From Candidatus Evtepia faecigallinarum (GTDB lineage: Bacteria; Bacillota; Clostridia; Oscillospirales; Oscillospiraceae), in NCBI GenBank assembly GCA_019115225.1, contig DXEA01000043.1, positions 1-34,889 of the forward strand: a DNA stretch of 34,889 nt. The letters run 5' to 3'. The notes under the pieces are model-generated. The model did not search any database. It was given only the letters and a program-made list of their open reading frames with translations, and had not been told where the DNA came from. This document shows, in pieces, positions 30,746-34,889 of this stretch. Both the position numbers and the translations under genes were made by a program. Numbering within the stretch: the first letter of the stretch is position 1; every line of letters begins with the position of its first letter.

Positions 30746-31936
30746 TCCCTCCGCGGGCAGGGAAGATCCAGCCCCCTCTGCCCCCGACGGCTCCCGGTCT
30801 GCCGGCTGCGCCCCGGGGAGGGCCTCCGGCAGCTTGCCGGGGCTGCGGATCACGGTCTTTTTGCCCCTGGGGTTGAGCTTTGCCATGTTGCTGTGCAGGA
30901 CCTTCTGGTCCCGGTGGGTGTAGATGTTGGCGGTGACGGAGATGTTGGCGTGGCCCATGAGCTCCTTGGCCACGTTGATGGGCACCCCCGCCCGCTGCAG
31001 GTCGGTGCAGAAGGTGTGGCGCAGGCAGTAAGGGGTCAGGTCGGGGGCGATGGCGTGTTGTATGATCTCCCCGCCCTTGACCTTCGCCCCCAGCCGCAGG
31101 TCCAGGTCGTGGGCAAAGGACTCCCACAGCCGGCGCAGGTTGCTGGCCCCCCGGATGCCCCCGTTGGCCGAGGGAAAGACCGGGCTGTCCGGGTCCCCCT
31201 GGGCTGCCAGCAGGCGGTCCCGCAGCTCCTGGCGCATGGGGATGTCCCGGATGCCGGCGGGGGTCTTGGGCCCCTTGATGGTGCGGGTGCCGCTCTCCAC
31301 GGCCTTGTAGACGTGGATCTCGTTGCGCTCAAAGTCGATGTCCTTCCACAGCAGGGCGGCGGTCTCCCCGGGGCGCAGGCCGGTGTAGAGGATGGTGAGG
31401 ACCCACAGCCCCGCCGGGTGGGTGTTGGACAGGGCCAGGATGTGGCGGCGCTCCTCCTTGGTGATGGGCCGGTGGGAGCGCTTGACGCTCTCGGGCAGCT
31501 GCAAACCCTCGGCGGGGTCAAAGAGGATGAGCCGGGAGCGGCGGGCCTGGCGGAAGAGCTCCTGCATGACCATGCGCAGCTTGGACACATGGGAGTAGGA
31601 GCGGCCGGCCTGGGTGTTGAGGATGGTTTGCAGGTGCAGGTCCCGCACCTCCGACAGGGCCAGGGAGCCGATGGCCGGGCCGATGTAGCCGTTGTACTTC
31701 TCGTCATACAGGCCCAGGCTTTTCCGGGTCAGGCCGGAGGGGGCCTTGTAGGTGTCCCGCCACTGGACAAACCACTGGTCCACGGTGGTGGAGCCGGCGG
31801 CGGCGTACGGGGTGTTTTTGAGGCTGGTGATGAGCTCGGCCAGTTTGTCGCAGGCTTCTTGCTCAGTTTTCCCTCGGACCTCGTAGCGGCGATTTTGCCA
31901 GGTGACCGTTTTGCGGATGTAGGTGTACTTTTCCAT
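30743..31936 (-). CDS. Tyrosine recombinase/integrase
   Basis: The 397-residue protein has an arm-binding-like N terminus (YTYIRKTVTWQNRRYEVRGKT), a SAM-like core-binding domain (about 50-150) and a catalytic domain (about 155-345). Catalytic residues: R188 (TGLRPGE), K224, R306 (YCLRHTF), H329 (LMGHANIS) and nucleophile Y339 (NIYTHRD). The first histidine of HxxR is Y303, as in a number of Gram-positive integrases. The last 45 residues are Pro/Gly/Ala-rich. Start: ATG at 31936 behind CAGGAGG; an upstream in-frame ATG at 32026 has no ribosome site. Together with the small HTH gene behind it, it may be the remnant or core of a tiny element, or a resident recombinase; no cargo or att repeat is visible. 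Confidence 0.94.
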   Translation of the reverse strand: MEKYTYIRKTVTWQNRRYEVRGKTEQEACDKLAELITSLKNTPYAAAGSTTVDQWFVQWRDTYKAPSGLTRKSLGLYDEKYNGYIGPAIGSLALSEVRDLHLQTILNTQAGRSYSHVSKLRMVMQELFRQARRSRLILFDPAEGLQLPESVKRSHRPITKEERRHILALSNTHPAGLWVLTILYTGLRPGETAALLWKDIDFERNEIHVYKAVESGTRTIKGPKTPAGIRDIPMRQELRDRLLAAQGDPDSPVFPSANGGIRGASNLRRLWESFAHDLDLRLGAKVKGGEIIQHAIAPDLTPYCLRHTFCTDLQRAGVPINVAKELMGHANISVTANIYTHRDQKVLHSNMAKLNPRGKKTVIRSPGKLPEALPGAQPADREPSGAEGAGSSLPAEG

Positions 31937-31978
31937 TGTAGGAACCTCCTGTCTTGGGATGTAAGAGTATCCTACAAT
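31935..31978 (-). promoter_or_regulatory. Inverted repeat around the recombinase start
   Basis: ATTGTAGGA (31935-31943) and TCCTACAAT (31970-31978) are perfect 9-bp complements, 26 bases apart. In the recombinase mRNA the second arm runs into the ATG and the ribosome site lies in the loop, so folding would hinder initiation. It may equally be an operator or an integrase arm site. Confidence 0.5.
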
Positions 31979-32046
31979 AGGGGTGGGTGGGTTGTCATCT
32001 TTGAGGAACGATTGATGAAAGTCCAAAGCAAAATGAGGTTGTGGGG

Positions 32047-32091
32047 AACAGAGAGACTGGGCAGCGTTTTGGGCTACCCAGTCTCTCTGTT
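32047..32091. repeat. 15-bp perfect inverted repeat with inner stem between recombinase and HTH genes
   Basis: Bases 32047-32061 pair with 32077-32091. The 15-nt loop contains a further AGC/GCT pair (63-65 with 73-75). No T-run follows on either side, so a simple terminator is doubtful. It lies in the 186-base gap between the two minus-strand genes. Confidence 0.55.
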
Positions 32092-32122
32092 TGATGGACG
32101 ATTTTATGACAGGTTCTTGCAG

Positions 32123-32332
32123 TTACGCTTGTTTTGGCAGCGGAATGATTTTTCCTCCAGAATTTTCTCTGGCTTGAAGTTGCTTGTTCTGATATTCCAA
32201 AAGCTTCATTTTGGCAGTACTGGCGGAACAATCCAGATAATGGGCTGCCTTGGCCATGCTACCACGTGAACTGTTGACGATTTCCAGAGCAAGGGCCAAT
32301 TCGCGGTCCTGATAGATCTTCTTTTTTGCCAT
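32123..32332 (-). CDS. Small helix-turn-helix protein (Fis/HTH_8-like)
   Basis: 69 residues from the ATG at 32332, which has GGAGGTAACACA in front. The stretch ALEIVNSSRGSMAKAAHYLD followed by CSASTAKMKLLEYQ resembles the Fis-type helix-turn-helix (AA..L..S.STa..KL..Y). No other domain. It probably binds DNA; as the gene before a recombinase it may be a regulator or excisionase-like factor, which is inference. An upstream ATG 18 bases earlier is possible but lacks the spacing. Confidence 0.65.
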   Translation of the reverse strand: MAKKKIYQDRELALALEIVNSSRGSMAKAAHYLDCSASTAKMKLLEYQNKQLQARENSGGKIIPLPKQA

Positions 32333-32355
32333 TGTGTTACCTCCAGCCATACATA

Positions 32356-32393
32356 AAGAGGAGACCCCCTCGGAAAAAATCCTCGGGGGTCTC
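32356..32393 (-). terminator. Terminator of S-layer gene C
   Basis: On the minus strand GAGACCCCC (complement of 32385-32393) pairs with GGGGGTCTC (complement of 32361-32369), then CTCTTT. It lies 34 bases past the stop of gene C and just upstream of the HTH gene. Confidence 0.65.
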
Positions 32394-32426
32394 TCTGTAA
32401 TTCTAATTGACTTCAGTCAGTCGGAA

Positions 32427-34889
32427 TTAGGCGAAAATGTTAGCCTCGTTGGAGGTCTCAACAACAATGTGAGAAATTACGCCGTCGCCATCAACCAGAA
32501 TAATAGCATTTGCATAACCAGTCATAGCATCAAACGCATTTACGTTGATTGCATCGCCAGCAGTATCATTGTCGACGTCAACGTAAACGATGGTCACATC
32601 GTCGGCTACTGCCTTGGTGGTCAGGCCGGTCGGAGCAGTGTATGCACCGTCGCCATCCTTCGTACCCTTAGCAGTGTAGTAGCTCAGCAGTGCTTCGGAC
32701 TCGTCATAGTTCTTGACCCAAACAGTGCTTACGATGTAATCTGTGCCATCAATGTTCTTCTTCTGATCAATATACTTCTTAGCAGCAGACAGCACTACAA
32801 AACCAGTGTTGTCGTCATACAGATCATCCGTAGTCGGAGCAAACGCTACGATATTACCCTTAGTCAGGCTATCGTCCGTGCCGCCGTTCTCCTCAATGTT
32901 GACAGTGTAGGTGGTTTCGTTGGAAACAACGGTGTACTGGTTGTACTCTACATCGTCAAACTCGACTACGCCGTTGCTTGCGCTGACAATACCGATCACA
33001 GCATCAGAGGTGCTACCGGAAGTAGCGGTATCGTTGCCAACAAATACTGCAACGATCTTGTTGTCATCATCCTTAACAAAGGTATAAGCCTGAGTGATAA
33101 CAGGGAAGTCCTTCATGTCACGGATGTTATAGGCCTTATAACTATCAGTCTTAGTGATAGAAGCGAAAGCTTTATCCGTATCCTTGAACAGGACGCAGTC
33201 CGCAGAGGTAACTACGCCATTGAAGGTCTTGGAGGTCTTGTCATAACCAGTGGTAGTCGTGTTAGAAACTGCACCAGACTTAGCAGCTTCTACATTGAGC
33301 TTTGCGTTATCAGCAGAACCGGTCCAAGTAACGATATCACCCAGAACAGCTGCGTCACCCTTATCAGAGAGCGTCAACGTGGTCTTGGTGCCGTCAGCAG
33401 CCAGAACAACTGCCTTCATCGGATCCAGAGTAGCGCCCAGCGTACCGCCGTTTACATCGATAACCAGCGAGTAGTTGGTAGCCGTTTCAGAGGTCTGAAC
33501 CGCTGCCGCTACATAGCCGTTGACCAGATAGAAATCGAAGGTCTCGCCGATATCACCGGTGGCGAAGCTAGCTTCGCCAGTCTCGCCGGCAACGCTGGTG
33601 GGCATAGCAACCTTGTTGTAAATCTTGTAAACGGTGCCGTCTACGGTTACATTCTCGTTGCCCTTGTAGCCGGTAACCGTGCCGGAAATCATTTCCGCCT
33701 TGGTAACAACTACGGTAGCGTCTGCCAGCGTGCGCTTGTACAGCTTGCTGTAAACGACAACGTCGTCCTTCGCTACGCCGTCATAGATCTCGCTGTCGGC
33801 GATCTTGATGGAGCCCAGACCGCTGATGGTAATCTTCTCGCTGTTGACCGCAGTGACAGTACCCAGCGTATAGGTCTGCACATAAGCCTTCGCGACTTCG
33901 CCGTCGTCGTTCAGGATGAACTTAACGGTGTTGCCATTCTGACCAGACAGAGCGGAGAACGCCGCCTTTGCCGAGCTGCGCTTAGCATCAGCAGAAGTTG
34001 CATCAGCAACGGCACCGTAGTTGGTAACAACCAGAACCTGACCCGCGGTAGGCTTGACAACATCATATTCCGTGCCGGAAACCTTGATCTTGCCGGCAGT
34101 AGCGTAGTCAGCCGCAGACTTGATGTCGTCGGAGGTGACGTTCAGGACAGTGGTATCACCAGTTACAACAACGCCATAGATGGTATCCTTGTCATCGGGT
34201 TTGTTATCGGTGCCGCCAATGCCGTCCTTAAACAGAACCTTCACTTCCTCACCAATGTAGGAAAGGTCGAAATCATAGGTGAAGTTGGCGTTTGCATCCT
34301 TGATATCAGAGGACACGCTGCCGTAAACCTGGATCTGGCCATCCTTCAGGCTCAGACAATCAGAGTTACCGTTGAAGGTGCCAGTGAAGGTCTTAGCCTC
34401 ATACTTGTCTTCCAGCAGGGTAACCTTGGTCTTGCCATTCAGGCCGACCTTATCCTGCACGGTAACCTGGCTGACCAGCTGTCCGTTGGCATCGGTGACC
34501 AGAGTGGTCTTATACTCGACCTCGTAAGCATTCAGAGCATTCCAGACCATTTGAGCAGCCTGGTCACGGGTGACAGCAGCGGAGGTGTCCAGGGTCTCCA
34601 GGCCAGCATACAGGCCCTTCTGGGAAGCGCGGACGTTCACGTTGGTCTCCCAGGCGTTGCCGGTGAAGCCTTCGTTGTCAGAGTTGTAGCCCAGAGCCAC
34701 CAGCAGCATCTTAGCCAGCTGGGAACCGGTCACGTTGCCGTCGGGAGCGAAACGGCCACCGCCGACGCCGGAGACGATGCCCTGCGCCACGCAGGACTCA
34801 ATGTAGCCCTCAGCCCAGGCAGCGGAGGTGCCGCGCACGTCGGTGAAGGTGGGAACGGCGTTGGTGGAGACGTTGGGCTCCTTGCCGCC
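32427..34889 (-). CDS. S-layer homology domain surface protein C (5' end beyond the window)
   Basis: A partial gene: the frame is open to the edge of the window, which reads GGKEPNVSTNAVPTFTDVRG, so the signal peptide and first SLH domain lie outside. The second and third SLH domains are present (GGGRFAPDGNVTGSQLAKML, TRDQAAQMVWNALNAYEVEYKT), then a region closely like protein A (VTVQDKV, LLEDKYEAKTFTGTF, DLSYIGEEV, DDKDTIYGVVVTGDTTV) and a long divergent Thr/Asp/Val-rich end finishing SNEANIFA. The role is the same as for A and B: a wall-anchored surface layer protein. It converges with gene B, with 5.3 kb between. Confidence 0.9.
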   Translation of the reverse strand, partial: GGKEPNVSTNAVPTFTDVRGTSAAWAEGYIESCVAQGIVSGVGGGRFAPDGNVTGSQLAKMLLVALGYNSDNEGFTGNAWETNVNVRASQKGLYAGLETLDTSAAVTRDQAAQMVWNALNAYEVEYKTTLVTDANGQLVSQVTVQDKVGLNGKTKVTLLEDKYEAKTFTGTFNGNSDCLSLKDGQIQVYGSVSSDIKDANANFTYDFDLSYIGEEVKVLFKDGIGGTDNKPDDKDTIYGVVVTGDTTVLNVTSDDIKSAADYATAGKIKVSGTEYDVVKPTAGQVLVVTNYGAVADATSADAKRSSAKAAFSALSGQNGNTVKFILNDDGEVAKAYVQTYTLGTVTAVNSEKITISGLGSIKIADSEIYDGVAKDDVVVYSKLYKRTLADATVVVTKAEMISGTVTGYKGNENVTVDGTVYKIYNKVAMPTSVAGETGEASFATGDIGETFDFYLVNGYVAAAVQTSETATNYSLVIDVNGGTLGATLDPMKAVVLAADGTKTTLTLSDKGDAAVLGDIVTWTGSADNAKLNVEAAKSGAVSNTTTTGYDKTSKTFNGVVTSADCVLFKDTDKAFASITKTDSYKAYNIRDMKDFPVITQAYTFVKDDDNKIVAVFVGNDTATSGSTSDAVIGIVSASNGVVEFDDVEYNQYTVVSNETTYTVNIEENGGTDDSLTKGNIVAFAPTTDDLYDDNTGFVVLSAAKKYIDQKKNIDGTDYIVSTVWVKNYDESEALLSYYTAKGTKDGDGAYTAPTGLTTKAVADDVTIVYVDVDNDTAGDAINVNAFDAMTGYANAIILVDGDGVISHIVVETSNEANIFA

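Overview
The window reads as a chromosome segment from a high-GC gut Firmicute, most likely an Oscillospiraceae relative of Flavonifractor, Lawsonibacter or Oscillibacter. That placement is an inference from several signs: SLH-domain surface proteins with the SRKKVLSLVLC leader, a 552-residue RNase J, AGGAGG ribosome-binding sites, a GAAC-N4-GTTC type SOS box, and a hydantoinase/CoA-transferase gene content typical of amino-acid fermenters. I saw no rRNA, tRNA or CRISPR array.

Region 1 (about 1-5636) is an integrated mobile element. It carries an XRE regulator, a small Tn916-like accessory protein, a circovirus-type (CRESS) Rep with HUH nickase and superfamily 3 helicase, an FtsK/TcpA-type coupling ATPase, a very small ORF and a large serine recombinase. 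Directly upstream of rep is a perfect 14-bp stem whose 9-nt loop and first 3' stem base spell AAGTATTAC, fitting the circovirus origin nonamer nAGTATTAC. A tandem 7-bp repeat follows. This is the most striking feature of the window: a CRESS-type replicon with its own viral-style origin, carried by a serine-recombinase integrative element.

Region 2 (5637-9173) is housekeeping: RNase J on the minus strand, an ArsC/Spx-fold protein without the redox cysteines, and a WYL-domain regulator whose near-consensus promoter contains a LexA/DinR-type operator.

Region 3 (9198-27192) is a 12-kb peptide-transport and cyclic-amide operon flanked by two divergent S-layer paralogues. The operon holds a substrate-binding lipoprotein, two permeases, two ATPases, HyuA, HyuB, an M24 Xaa-Pro-type peptidase and a divergent cyclophilin. 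S-layer genes A (minus) and B (plus) start with an identical 112-bp block in inverted orientation, so recombination between them would invert the whole operon. The operon has a clear promoter and a long leader with an attenuator-like hairpin. Its logic appears to be import of short peptides or cyclic dipeptide-like amides, ATP-dependent ring opening by HyuAB, and cleavage of prolyl peptides by the M24 enzyme, perhaps helped by the isomerase.

Region 4 (27203-30745) is a second operon with its own promoter: an EamA transporter, a CAT-fold acetyltransferase, a 4-hydroxybutyrate/butyryl-CoA:acetate-type CoA-transferase and, shortly after, a NifX-like protein with a His/Cys tail.

Region 5 (30743-34889) holds a tyrosine recombinase and a small HTH protein on the minus strand, then a third S-layer paralogue (C) whose 5' end lies beyond the window.
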